64,000 nucleotides of DNA, from assembly GCA_947646735.1 (NCBI GenBank), contig CANTFK010000055.1, positions 1-64,000 on the forward strand. Direction: 5' to 3'. This document shows positions 43,977 through 54,811 of this stretch, in pieces. The translations under genes were made by a program, and so were the position numbers. Every line of letters starts with the position of its first letter. Within the stretch, counting starts at the first letter, position 1. The DNA comes from Peronospora farinosa. Taxonomy: Eukaryota > Oomycota > Peronosporomycetes > Peronosporales > Peronosporaceae. The notes beneath the pieces are model-generated. The model was not told where the DNA came from. It did no database searches and saw only the letters and a list, made by a program, of their open reading frames with translations.

Positions 43977-44733
43977 TTGGTCGACCTACCTCTACCGACA
44001 ACGCTGAAGGCTATGCAATCCTTTCTAGAAAGCCTAAATTACTACAGCAGGTACATCGAAGATTATGCCATATACGCGTCGATCCTTTATGAACTGAGAG
44101 AGGTGTATTTTCACGCTTGGAGGTGCAAATTGAAGGTTACCAACGAAGTGGCGGCCCAGGAAGACGACGAAGAAAAATGGTCGAAGGTACAAGTAGCGTT
44201 TGCCATGCTCAAGAACAAGATTGCTACGGCGCCCATCCTACGACATTTCGAACCGGCTAGAGAGGCTCTACGCAAGTGATTGGGCCATCTCGGCGTCGTT
44301 GGTGCAGAATTACGACGGCCTGTACATGCCGGTAATGTTCACGAGCCGAACCCTCAAGTCAAACGAGGTGAACTATAGCACAGTGGAAAAGGAAGTGCTG
44401 GCGTTGTTACGAATATTGGAAACTTGCTTCGCGATGTTGGTCACCCGAACCCTCAAGGTTCTGACGAGGAATTCTACACTAGCCTGGCTAGTCAAGTCTT
44501 CGGGGTTGCAAGGTTGCTTGGAAAAGGGGGCCGCTCTTTTGTCCCAGTGGACTTTGGAGATTGTGAAATGCAAGAAAGGCGAAGACCAGGTACTGGGGGC
44601 GTTATCAGCCAGTATTACGTCTCGAGATAATTTGGACTCAATTCTGTCGTCAATTGCTCCCAATAAGCAATCCAGGCAAGTGGTCGACCTACCTACGCCC
44701 ACAGTGAACCGAACGAAGAACTGTATGCGATGA
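43977..44733 (+). pseudogene. Gypsy RT connection and first RNase H
   Basis: SLNYYSRYIEDYA (LNYYR-like connection) is in one frame. After a stop at 44277 the RNase H text follows in the next: SDWAISASLVQ, PVMFTSRTLKSNEVNYSTVE and KEVLALLRILE. At least one frameshift separates the two. Confidence 0.8.
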
Positions 44734-45115
44734 GTTTCGATGGGTCGGCCCGGGTGAAGCAAGGAGGAGGCGCCTGCAACGCTATTGTGTGAAGACTTCC
44801 TGCATGGACTATAGTCGCAGCTGCGTCGAGATTATTCGACAAGTCTACAGTGAATGAAGCTGAATATGGGGGCATGTTACTGGGCTTTGACCTGTTGGAG
44901 CCAATGGAGCGACGGCGTTTGATTATTTGTGGAGACTCCAATCTGGTTATAAGACATATGCGTGGAGAGATTGAATGCAAGGCTTCAGGTTTATCCCCGT
45001 TACGGGCCAAGGCGCTGAGTAAGCTCAGTCGTGGCCCACCCATGCAGTCTTACATGTGAAACGAGACTGGAATCAGAGCGCAGACCAGTTAACCAGTGCG
45101 GCTTAACATCAGCAG
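44716..45115 (+). pseudogene. Second (archaeal-type) RNase H in the Gypsy pol
   Basis: FDGSARVKQGGGACNAI, NEAEYGGMLLGFDLL, RLIICGDSNLVIRHMRG and, after a frame change, KRDWNQSADQL carry all four catalytic acidic positions of RNase HI. It lies between the first RNase H and the integrase, as in Gypsy lineages that acquired an extra RNase H. Confidence 0.78.
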
Positions 45116-45298
45116 CAAGGGGTCGAGTCGATACCAAGAGGAGAGTGGTCAGGTCTAGAAACAATCAATCGGCTGCCAGAGGTGCTGGTCCCTAGATACC
45201 GGGGTCAGTCGGTTAGGGTTTACTCGGTGACGAGATCACGGTTCCCCTTTAAAATATCGGGAGAGGTCATGCAATAAGATGTTGTACAACAACTCCGG

Positions 45299-46300
45299 AT
45301 GGATAGGATCCGAGATGCGCAAGAAGAGGAGAGCTGGGTACGCGAGTTGAAGGCATATTCGAAGGGATACTGGAAATACTTGTTAGTGGAATCGGCTAGA
45401 ACCTGCAGCAAAATGTCGGAAGATTACGAGATAAGTGAAGAAGGACTGCTGGTGTACTGCCCCGGCCAGAGGATCAAGGGAGACGACCGAAACATAACTG
45501 CTAGATTGGTGATACCTGAGAGTCTCCAAGCCGACGTCCTCCATCACTATCATACGAGTTTGGAAGGCGGCCATCAGGGAATCGGGCGTACTTATCATCG
45601 GATCCGACGATAATGTCATTGGAGGGGTCTGTTTCGGAGTGTCCAAAAATATGTGGGTCAGTGCTTGGATTGTGAGACTGGAAAAAGGAGGCCAACTTTA
45701 CAAGGGAAGTCTCCGGGGAATGTCGAAGCGACGTACCCCTTAAAAATTATCGCGATGGACCACATACCATCTCTCCCCTAGTCGCATAAAGGAAATACGG
45801 AACTACTGATCTGGATCGACCAACACAGGTTATGTGATGGTTCAGGCAAGTGCGTCACGGACAGCCCAGACAGTAGCTGAGGGATATGAAGAATGCGTTT
45901 TCCGCCGTTTTGGCGCCAGTGAGACGATCCGTCACGATCGGGAACCGGGGTTTATGTCGGACTTCTTCCGAGCTTTCAGTCGCATGGTGGGTCAACGTCA
46001 GAGAGCAAACATGGCCTACCGACCTCAAGCGAACGGCACTGCGGAGAGAATGGTACAGACTCTAGCAAGATTGCTCAAGATGTACGTAGCCGACGTGGGA
46101 CAGCGAGACTGGGATGAATACGCGGAACGGTTAACGTTCGCGTTAAAAACGGCTCAAGACAGAGTGCGGGAAGAAACACCGTTCTATCTGGTACATGGAT
46201 GGGATGCTAGGACCACTCTTGAGACTATGTTACCGGTGGTGAACACTCGACGTCTAGAATCAGGACCTCGGAGATGGAGATATCGGATTCAGAGTCACTA
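45299..46300 (+). pseudogene. Gypsy integrase
   Basis: The N-terminal zinc-binding motif is seen as LHHYHTSLEGGHQGIGRTYH and CLDCETGK, with stops between. The core begins IAMDH (first acidic residue) and continues in the next ORF with IRHDREPGFMS (second) and ANGTAERMVQTL (third, E). The catalytic triad is present but in pieces. Confidence 0.82.
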
Positions 46301-46910
46301 TCAGCGAGCAAGAGACCAAGTCAACGAGAACCTACGGGCGGCTAGTCAGGCTCGGGTGCAAGCGCAAAATGGAGGGGTAGTCGGCCACAAAATTCAGCCA
46401 GGGGGCCGGGTATGGCTATACTTAGACCGGGTGAAAGAGGGGTATGCCAAGAAATTGGCCCACATATGGCACGGACCGTTCCGAGTCCGAGAATTAGTCG
46501 GAGATCATGCAGTACGTCTGGAGTTACGAGGTACCGAATACAGACTATTCCCAATCGTGCACATCTCCAAGCTCAAGCCCGTCAGAGAGTTCCCCGATCG
46601 ACCTAACAGCGAGCTGAAAGTGGATGGAACAGATCGAGTTGACTTCGACGAATGTCTGCTACCAGAAGACAGCTGGGTGCGGGAATTAGAAGAAGGCGAG
46701 TATGAAGTCGAAGAAATTTTAGAGAGCCGCACAGGTAAGAAGACTCGGTATGGAAGGCAACAACGAGAATTCCTCGTGCAATGGAAGGGACACCCTGATT
46801 CCTCGTGGGTAGACAAAGTGGATCTGAATTGCGGAGCTTTACTCCGAGACTTCGAGCGCAAGAAGACAAGCCATAACCGCTTCGAAGTAATACAAAGCTA
46901 TGAAAACTAG
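45834..46910 (+). CDS. Gypsy integrase C-terminal half plus chromodomain (open ORF)
   Basis: This is the longest open stretch of the element (358 codons). It covers the second half of the integrase core, a GPY/F-like region (WHGPFRVRELVGDHAVRLEL then FPIVHISKLKP) and a chromodomain (EVEEILESRTGKK, EFLVQWKGHPDSSWVDKVDL). Chromodomains on integrases steer insertion toward particular chromatin. No good start codon context exists; it is the tail of a Pol polyprotein. Confidence 0.85.
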   Translation: MMVQASASRTAQTVAEGYEECVFRRFGASETIRHDREPGFMSDFFRAFSRMVGQRQRANMAYRPQANGTAERMVQTLARLLKMYVADVGQRDWDEYAERLTFALKTAQDRVREETPFYLVHGWDARTTLETMLPVVNTRRLESGPRRWRYRIQSHYQRARDQVNENLRAASQARVQAQNGGVVGHKIQPGGRVWLYLDRVKEGYAKKLAHIWHGPFRVRELVGDHAVRLELRGTEYRLFPIVHISKLKPVREFPDRPNSELKVDGTDRVDFDECLLPEDSWVRELEEGEYEVEEILESRTGKKTRYGRQQREFLVQWKGHPDSSWVDKVDLNCGALLRDFERKKTSHNRFEVIQSYEN

Positions 46911-46933
46911 CAGACGGTAGCAAGATCCTTGGA

Positions 46934-47575
46934 AGGTAGACCGGGTCCCTCATTGATAGACCTGGTGTTTCATGGTCGGCCCGGCCCCTCGTTGGTAGAC
47001 CTGGGTCGCCTACGGGGCGACCTCAAACTTCCACGAGTCAGGTGTATAGAAGAATGGAGAACAAAGGAGGAATATTGCCAAGATCACCTGGAACAGAGGA
47101 AGACATGGCTGGAACGACACGATTTAGAGATGGACGATCAACAAAGGGGACAGTAAAGGATCTACGTGACGAAGGAAGTGAAGACATGCGCGTGCTCAAT
47201 CCGTTGTACGGTTGAGCAAATGCAGGGGGAGACTGCGGTGAGGTGCTGTTTTTGTGATGTGAGGACCCAGAATTCAGTTTGATTCGGAGTATAGACCGTG
47301 GGTCAGGGACAGGGGACCAGAGAGACAGGGGCCTCGAAGGGGAGCGACCGTTGGTGGAGAACAATTCGCAGGACCCACAAAATAAAAAATCAGTATCAGA
47401 GTACCGGTTAACCGGTACCGAAGGGAGTTGACCATGGCCCTTCATTGATCGACCCGGCCCCTCGTTGGTAGACCCGGGTCCCTCATTGGTCGACCTGGGT
47501 CCCTCATTGGTCGACCTGGTCCCTCGCTGGTAGACCTGGGTCCTCATTGGCCGACCTGGATCCCTCGTCAGTCGA
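46934..47575. repeat. ~21-bp minisatellite (CTCATTGGTCGACCTGGGTCC) in two blocks
   Basis: A few units at 46934-47010 and about eight at 47428-47575, separated by unrelated sequence. Units vary by one to three bases. They lie after the chromodomain ORF, in the 3' untranslated part of the element. Confidence 0.85.
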
Positions 47576-47772
47576 CCTCTGCCCCTCAGGGTTCAGCCAC
47601 TCCGGACCAGTTAATACAAGGATCAGACCAGTCGACGCAAGGAATCAGAGCTCCAGGCAAGGATAGAGCAAAGGAGTTAAAAGGATAGGACTATATTAAA
47701 TACTACTCAATTTGCGATCTACGTGGCACGACTCCGTCACCCAAGAAGAACTTGCTCTAAGTTGCTCACTGT

Positions 47773-48284
47773 TCCGGGAAGGGATATATTTTGGCCCCCC
47801 GTCGAAGACAGTTGTGTAGCGAAGTTCAAGTGCGAATAGAGCTCCAGGATATATTTGGCCTGTGAGCTCGTTCGAGTAGCAACACCCCCCAAGACCCGCT
47901 ATCGGAAGCGGTCTCCCTCACCTCCAGGTCCGGGAGCAACGTAAAGGTCAGGTGTTTAATACCCCTGAAACAAGAATGAAAAGGCCAGGGATAAGATCCC
48001 TGAAGAATTTGGCTTTAAGTCCACTATCGACAAGGTCGATCGAGTGGCCACCTACCGGCCCACCGAGTGAAGCATATCCACTCGAGGCCCCCCAGGTCTA
48101 CCTCCCTCAAGGCAGACGTCTACATCTTCACCAAGTCCTCCGAAGAGTGCAACCCGCCAGACGACGGGTTACACAAGGTGATAGAAGGTTCAACCGCGGC
48201 ATCGGGGTACCCCCTCCGACAGTCGCAGTCCGGCACAGTGAGGGTTTGGGGTCTCATCATACAATTTTGAGAACTCACTCCACC
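47773..48284 (-). repeat. Right inverted repeat (LTR-like) of the 8.4 kb Gypsy element
   Basis: On the minus strand this repeats the left flank in the same order: GGTGGAGTGAGTTCTCAAAA, CGAGTGGATATGCTTCACTC, GCTTCCGATAGCGGGTCTTG, CACAGGCCAAATAT and CTGTCTTCGACGGGGGG. Indels and substitutions make it clearly older than the solo LTRs in the window. Confidence 0.85.
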
Positions 48285-49297
48285 TAGAACCGCCACTTGC
48301 GTGCGGCACATCAACGCGACCCACTCTCGTGAATGGGATATCCATGGATGGATTCACATCTAACAGGATGACCCCCAGTTGGAACAAGGCGTCATAATTA
48401 AAGTAAATGTAGGTACTTAACAACTTGATGGTAAAATGAAATTGATTACATATAGGTCCTTAGTTCACACAAAGCTACCTCTAAGCCTATCCTTTTGTAG
48501 AAGCTTTAGCAATGACGTCAATCGATGACGCCATTCCGTGACGTCTTACGATGACGTCACAAACACGGAGACCTTACCGGAATGTGGGTACATCTCGAGG
48601 CGTCGTCTTGACAACAATAATGACGTCACAGACAGACTTCATCAGCGAGCTTATGTTGCTCGCACGCAAGGATGCTCTTTTCAAAGAGACGCGTATCCGT
48701 CCTTTATATATGACCAATCAGTCATTAGATTAATATTTAGTAAACTTCCATTGAACATAAGTCTCTCTTGAATTTACTTACTATCGCCCACTGCGCACGA
48801 GAAGCTCGATAAGCTTCTACGTGACGTAAGTGAGGTACCTCTTCGTTGTTCGTTGCGCGGACCGCTTTAAACGGCCGCCAACAGTTTGGCTCGGCGCTTT
48901 GAGCGACCGATTAACGCAACCACCACCGCACGCGGAGGTAAGACGGTTTAACCGCTTCCTCGCGCTGCTTGAAGGTGTGCCCGCGTAGTACGTGGCAACT
49001 TCTTTACGAAGCACCCGTCTACACGCCATGAGATTGACTTGGTTCCTGGAACCACATACTGCGTAACATGGACATGGTATTTACCCAAAGAACAGTGTGA
49101 CGTCATTGACGAGTTTTTTTCGTGCAAAGCACGCGGCGGGTATGGTGCGCGAGAGCAAATCTCCGCTCTCGACACCCACTTTCTGTGTCAAGTAACTCAA
49201 TGGTAAGTGGCGTATTGTTCATGCTTATAATAAACTCAATGCAGCCACTATACCTGCACAGACGCCAACACCTAAAAAGGATGCTCTATAGAACAAT

Positions 49298-50544
49298 ATG
49301 GTCGGTTGCACCATGTACAGTGCGCTCGACTTCGTCGATGATTATTACCAATTGCTCATACGAGCTAGCGATGTTCAGCTCACTGCGGTTAGTACTCCGA
49401 GCGGTATGCTCTGGGAGTGGTTGGTGATGGCCCAGGGGCTGTCAAATGCTCCGGCTACATTGAAACGGCTGGTAACGCAATTATTTCGACCCCATCGAAA
49501 TTATGCACAGACGTACTTTGATGACATTTTTGCCCATAGTCGTGCTGAACATGGGCGGTCGGATACCGAGAACCATTTGTTCATTTACGAGCGGTACTCG
49601 AGTGCATGCGCACTAATAAGCTACGTGCTAATGCACGTAAGTGCATCTATGGTGACGAAGAAATTCCCTTTTTAGGGTGCTTCATTAGGAAGCGAGACCT
49701 TAGAGCGGATCCTCTTAAGGTCAAAGCCATAGTCTAGAGGCCCTTTTCACAGTCTCAGAAGGACTTGCGTAAGTGGCTTGGCCTTGCCAATTACTTGCAT
49801 AAGTACAGTAGAAATTACGCTGATATGGCTCGGCCATTATCCAATTTCCTAAAAAAGGATGTGGAATGGTGTTGTCATGCCGAACTCGAGGACGCTTTTC
49901 AAGAGGTAAAGGAAAACCTTCTTCGTGCTCCCATTTTGGCTTTGTCAGACCCTGACCGATCGTTTAGCGTCGTATGTGACGCGTAAAATTATGCCATTGG
50001 CAGTGCTCTGTTACAAAAAGATGATGAAGGCCGTGAGCGTGTAATCGCTTTTGAATCTCGCCAGCTGAAAGCTGCAGAAAAGAACTATCCAGTTCATGAC
50101 AAAAAGCTACTTGCGATGAAGTATGCTCTGGTCGAATTCAGAGTTCATATGCTGGGCTCAAAGCCTTTTGTGATCTTTACCGATCATGTGTCGTTACGCA
50201 CTGCGACTCAGTCGCCTCATATCTCGCAGATAGTGGCCAGATGGCTGTCATTCTTTGCTGAATTCAACTTCAAGGTGAAGTATAAGCCTGACAAGCACAA
50301 CGCTTTGGCTGATGCGTTGTCGCGCAGACCTGACTATGAGCTTGCTCATGTGACGACGTTGTCGTCTTCTATCACCGATCTCATTCGTACGGCGTATGCT
50401 AAAAATGATCACTGTATATCGTTGCTACATGCTCTTGGCAGTGATGAGTTTAAAGACACGGATGTTAAATTGTCGGCACGACTAGTGCGAGCCTTCATCG
50501 ATATTCTATCGATCAGGGGCTGTTGTACTATCGTACAGATGTAG
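49298..50544 (+). pseudogene. Gypsy copy 2 reverse transcriptase and RNase H
   Basis: The RT carries the same inactivating stops as copy 1 (after KKFPF and before RPFSQ). A further stop follows VVCDA. RNase H continues as AIGSALLQKDDEGRERVIAF, AEKNYPVHDKKLLAMKYAL, FTDHVSLRTATQ and DKHNALADALSRRPDYE, typical of Ty3 Pol. Confidence 0.87.
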
Positions 50545-51748
50545 CGGATTCTCCGCATATTGTAGTTCCTCATGACGAGGACCTGAAGTATCGTATCCTC
50601 TATGAGGTACATGACACCGCCATCGGTGGTAATTTGGGTCGTGAAAAGACCTATGGGGCAGTATGGTCCAAAGTTATTGGTGGTCCAAATTATACAAATG
50701 GGTGAGCACATATGTGCGTACGTGTGAAACGTGTGAAACGTGTCAACAAGTGAAACCCTCTCCCCATTAGGCGGCGCCGCTGGCTAGTTTTCCTGCTCCC
50801 ACTGGGTGTTAGGAGTCCATTAGTATGGATTTTGTGTTTGGCCTACCAAAATATTCGTAGGGAACCACAGGTATTGTGGCCTTTGTTGACCGTTTGAGCA
50901 AGATGGCTCACTTAGCGGCTGTGCCGGACTCGATCGACGGTGTGGGTACAGCGGAGCTGTTTATCGATCGGGTGTTTCGCCAACATGGATTGCCAGTGTC
51001 AATTGTCTCTGACCGTGATCAACGTTTCACGGGTAAGTTTTGGAAGTCCGTCTTCCAGGTACTGGGCACCCGTTTGGACATGTCCACGGCGGATCATCCG
51101 CAGACCGATGGTCAAACCGAACGCGTAAATCGCGTTGTTGAAGATATTCTCCGCAGCGTCTGTGCTGAAATGCCTAAGCGAGGGAGCGCTATGCTCCCTG
51201 TTGTTGAGTTTGCACTCAATAACTCTGTGCACGCCTCTACCGGCTACACTCCGTTCTATGTCAATGGCCTAACACACCCACGCATTCCGTTGACGCTACC
51301 ACCGAGTGGTAATAGCGTTTGGTGGAGTAGAGGTTGCCGATCGGCGTGCTGATGTCAGCCCTATCACTGTTAAGAAGCAGGTGAGCGCGTTTCTCGCAAC
51401 GCGACTAAATGTCTTGCGACACGTGCGTGACGTAATGGCTGATAGCCAAGATAAACAAAAATAATATGCTTATGCTAAAAAGGCAGAAGTTTTATTGATT
51501 GTTATGAGGTCCGGGACCAAGTATTACTTAATGCTAAAAACCTACCTACTAAAGTAGTGTCTGCTATCTCTAAGAAAAAGGTGCGTCCGCGCTTCATCGG
51601 ACCCTTTACGGTCATTGCCAAGAAATGCATAGCGTATACGCTCAATCTGCCGCGCAAGTTGCGTACACACCCCGTGTTCTACGTCGGCATGCTCAAGGCA
51701 TATCAGGATCCGTCCCACGTGAATGCTAAGGCGCTTGCGCCGAGATAG
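50523..51748 (+). pseudogene. Gypsy copy 2 integrase
   Basis: Pieces include YRILYEVHDTAIGGNLGREK (N-terminal zinc region), a core with MDFVFGLPK, FVDRLSKMAHL, SDRDQRFTGKFW and DGQTERVNRVVEDILR (triad positions present), and a C-terminal RFIGPFTVIAKK with HPVFYVGMLKAY. Stops and frame changes separate the pieces. Confidence 0.87.
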
Positions 51749-51839
51749 TCGGCACTGCCGCAGGACGTATCATTTACACTAAGATTCCAAGCTGCCCCTC
51801 CACTCGGTTCCGGCTATGCTCCAACGAATGGAGGCAAGT

Positions 51840-52687
51840 CTAAATCTGCTGCACGGTCTCACGGAGACAATTCACCTCCTGGAGTAGCTCAGCATGAGCT
51901 TGTGCCGATACACTGGCCTCCACCGACATCGCTCGATGAACAGGGGGACCTTCAGTTCCATGGGGAACGGCTTCTTCAGAAGTGTCGTCGCCACGGTCAA
52001 AACCAGTATCTGGTGATGTGTCGGGGATAACCCGAGTCGTGGACCTCATGGGAATATAAGGTTCCCCTACGGCAGGATTGCCTGTAAGTCGTGGACGTTT
52101 TTGAACGTCGTGCGAAGGGTAAACCTGTTGGAGATGGTGCTTCTCAACCGTAGTGGTGAGGATAGGAGAGCTCACGGCCTTTTCCTGACGTGAAACCGCG
52201 TCTATAGGTGTAGCCAAAACTTTTAAGTGCTGCGTAGCAGTCGCATACTGCGTTCGTTGTAACCTCAACTCGCCTCGGACCTTCAGTTTGGCGTAATCGT
52301 AACGCATTTTCTGTTCGAGACGGACATCTGCACGTCGGCACTTGCTCGTAGAGCTCACATGCTGCTTAAATGTCTCGCATAGTCTTCTTAGCGTCTAAAA
52401 GCCTCATCCTCTTCCTCCTCGGTTTCTGCCGCGAATAGAGGGATGGAAACAACCTTTATGGGAGGATCTGGTGCACCAAGTGAGGCGTGCCAAGTATTGG
52501 CTTTGCGTGGTAGGGTGAGGTTCCTGATACCGCTTTCGAAGGGTCGTTTGCGTAGCGAAATCCTCAGGCGAATTGGCCTTAGGCCAAATGGCCCAGCCAG
52601 ATAGGGACTGGCCATATACCTCCTCAAGGCGCTTTCCACAGAAAGTGACTTAAACTTATACTGTCGGTGGCACTGAAGCCTAGCCAT
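51840..52687 (-). CDS. Antisense ORF, frameshifted, overlapping the Gypsy chromodomain
   Basis: On the minus strand one ORF runs 52687-52388 (MARLQCHRQYKFKSLSVES..., ending in a Glu-rich stretch and AFRR). A second, from about 52380 to 51840 in another frame, continues smoothly (LRRLCETFKQHVSSTSKCRR, then Lys/Arg/Gln-rich text). The fit across the gap suggests a single protein of about 270 residues with a one-base frameshift near 52390. I do not recognise it. It may belong to a retroelement lying in reverse. Its 3' part overlaps the plus-strand chromodomain of Gypsy copy 2, so one of the two readings there is probably a shadow. Confidence 0.4.
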
Positions 52688-53068
52688 ATTGTTCGACCGG
52701 CGCCTTGCGCCTTCCTCTTGGTAAATAGTTTGTTGCTGCTATTCGTCGAGCGGGTTGGTAATTCTCGCCGTTAACGTTACGCCAGGCGGGTCACGTAACG
52801 CTATTAGCACATCCACAGCACCACGTCAGGGAACGAATTCGGTGTCATCTTCACACTCTAGTGTACCCATCGGGACACAAGAAGACAGTGTCACTTTCTT
52901 AAACAACCGCTTCGTCAAGATTTTTTCCAAAAAAATCTTGAAGAGTCTGTGCCTCAGTCCCGAGAGGCGTCATTTGTGCCGTGAACCAATCGTGAGGTTT
53001 AACGTACTACCTCTAAAGGAAAGGTGTCGAATGGAATTCAATGGGAACGTCAGTATGGTGGGGGATAG
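52688..53068. other. Unassigned repeat-island sequence with a strong hairpin
   Basis: An open stretch on the plus strand (to 53093) has no recognisable domain. CAAGATTTTTT and AAAAAATCTTG (52916-52940) form an 11-bp hairpin with a tiny loop. Probably retroelement leader or decayed LTR-adjacent sequence. Confidence 0.4.
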
Positions 53069-53718
53069 TGTAAGGGTTATGCGACGGTTGTAACATCATA
53101 CTGAAAGTACATTACGGTTGAAGTTCTATACTGCATATAATGTATTCTTAATACCGATCCTATTAGAAAGGGGTACTATAGATGCGTGATATAATAAGGT
53201 AGTAGTAATACCTTATACTATCGGCATCAGTTTCATAATTGATACAGTAGTACTAAGTACAACATGCACTGATGATTAGATGATTCCATATCCAGATACA
53301 GACGATGGCATACTATAGTACTATAATAGTAATTAATCTAGTGTAGGGTACTTAGAGAAGGATTATGCACATGATCTGAATGCATATATAAAATCAGGTC
53401 TCATTCTGAGTTAAAAGATCTCTTGTCTCTTTAATACTTTTTCTCGTGTGCACTTCGTGCGTTGGTGCCTCGAACCTTTAAGCTCTTAGCTTGTTCTTTC
53501 ACTCTGTGCGTTGGTTCTCTGATTCCTTAAGCTCATTACTTGTAGACTAATATTCCATCCCTCCTAGTTCCGTAAAACAGAGTACCTTCGTAGTCGCTCA
53601 ATTAATTTCTTATAACTAAGTGGCTTTTAGCCGACAACTTTTAGTTAGTTTTAAGAGCTACCAGGTTTTCAGCCTTTGGAGTTTTCCTCTGACTAAAGAG
53701 CTGTGTAGCTCCGCTACA
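53069..53718 (+). mobile_element. Older LTR (B) of the same family as solo LTRs A and C
   Basis: It starts TGTAAGGGTTATGCGACGG and ends GTGTAGCTCCGCTACA, with the same internal landmarks as LTR A (CACTTCGTGCGTTGG, TAGTAATTAATCTAGTGTAG) but many substitutions. The 5 bp on either side do not match (GATAG and CAGGG), so it is either an old solo LTR with an eroded duplication or one LTR of a rearranged element. Confidence 0.8.
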
Positions 53719-53729
53719 CAGGGCGTTGT

Positions 53730-54300
53730 GTACACCAACTCCACCAGCATGGACAAGGCTGACAAGAAGACATTGCACCTCGATGGCTACTATGACTCAG
53801 GGGTCGATAACGATCCTAGTTACACAAAGAGTATTACCAGATACATTATAAATCTCACAGGAGGTGCAATTTCGTGGGTGTGAAGGCGACAAACAATAAT
53901 TGCACAGTTCACTGCCGAGGCCGGGTATGTTGCCGGCTTGTAATTTCTGCATGATTACCCGAAGTCTGATGAACATGCTACGTGAAGTGATGTCTGAACT
54001 GAGATTTTATTTACGCTTGGATTTGACATATCAACAGACTTTGTGATGGTAACTAATTCTACTTATCGTCGACGCATCGAGATCTGTTGGCACTATTTGC
54101 GTGATCAAGCTGCAAAAACACCATAAATCTATAAAAAAAATTGTACAAATGACTATCGTCGGACATGTGTACAAAGCCACTTGCGGGAAAGCGTATTGAA
54201 AAGCTTTGCGTGCAATTAGGTCAAAACAAGATCCATCAACGAAGACGTGACTCTGAAGGGGGGCGTGTTGGAAATAGCACCCATTTTATGTGAAGCTGGC
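53730..54300 (+). pseudogene. Ty1/Copia pol remnant (RNase H end)
   Basis: LDGYYDSGVDNDPSYTKSIT followed by LTGGAISWV, RRQTIIAQFTAEAGYVAGL and, further on, RRRIEICWHYLRDQ line up with the Copia RNase H C-terminus (usual GYSDADWA, GGAISW, STEAEYMA and HIDIRYHFIRE positions). Stops and changed residues show it is dead. Confidence 0.7.
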
Positions 54301-54811
54301 TATGCATTTGAAGTTGATGTGGCCGTAAATGAAGAAATGTTTCTATTATCAAACCTAGCGCTACGTCCCAGCGCAGCTTTTCACCCAAGTCGCCAACGTT
54401 CTCATGCGCGATAGCACCTTGCATGCTAGTCTAAGTTTTTCCTTTTGTTGAGCAAGTTGACTCCTTTGCTATTGCGATTATTTCAGTGCTCACTGCGCTG
54501 GTTTAGTTTCCTTTGCCTCTTTGTGTAAGTGATATATCGAGATATCTACTTATACTGTAATCAGTTCAGGTAGACTATATGGTATCAGTATAGTCGGAGG
54601 GTGCTCCTTTGCATCTATATTGATACGATGATGCATACGGTGGAGTAAGTGTGCGCTTGGGTTTGGTCCAATGAGGTTCAACATATGCAGCACTTCGATC
54701 GTTTTCTACTTAGCTGGGAAAACATACGAAGAAAGCGGCCAATGTAGTAATATCCATTTTGCGGATGAGACTTCCAGTGGATCAATGATAGTCAATTATT
54801 AATACGTGGTG
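54301..54811. other. Decayed sequence between Copia remnant and solo LTR C
   Basis: No gene or clear repeat. It includes GGTATCAGTATAGTCGGAGG and a purine/pyrimidine mix that could be old Copia 3' sequence, not proven. Confidence 0.35.

Larger units (their letters stand above)
39898..48286 (+). mobile_element. Degenerate Ty3/Gypsy element with two RNase H domains and chromodomain, flanked by inverted repeats
   Basis: The interior reads, in order on the plus strand, zinc knuckle, aspartic protease, reverse transcriptase, RNase H, a second RNase H of archaeal type, integrase and chromodomain. It is a Gypsy pol with many stops and frame changes apart from the last ORF. Direct LTRs were not found. 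Instead the outer ~500 bp on each side are reverse complements of each other, about 70-75% alike by eye. The element lies between the truncated end of Gypsy copy 1 and the LTR region before Gypsy copy 2. Confidence 0.75.
48286..52160 (+). mobile_element. Ty3/Gypsy element, copy 2 (LTR region to chromodomain), degenerate
   Basis: An LTR/leader region (48286-48810) precedes reverse transcriptase (YFDD kept), RNase H, integrase and a chromodomain, all on the plus strand with stops and frame changes. The first 1.2 kb of coding sequence is nearly identical to copy 1. The chromodomain at about 51930-52110 reads QYLV, RG and PESWTSWEYKVPLRQDC, with the usual VKW altered. No matching 3' LTR was recognised. 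Confidence 0.85.
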
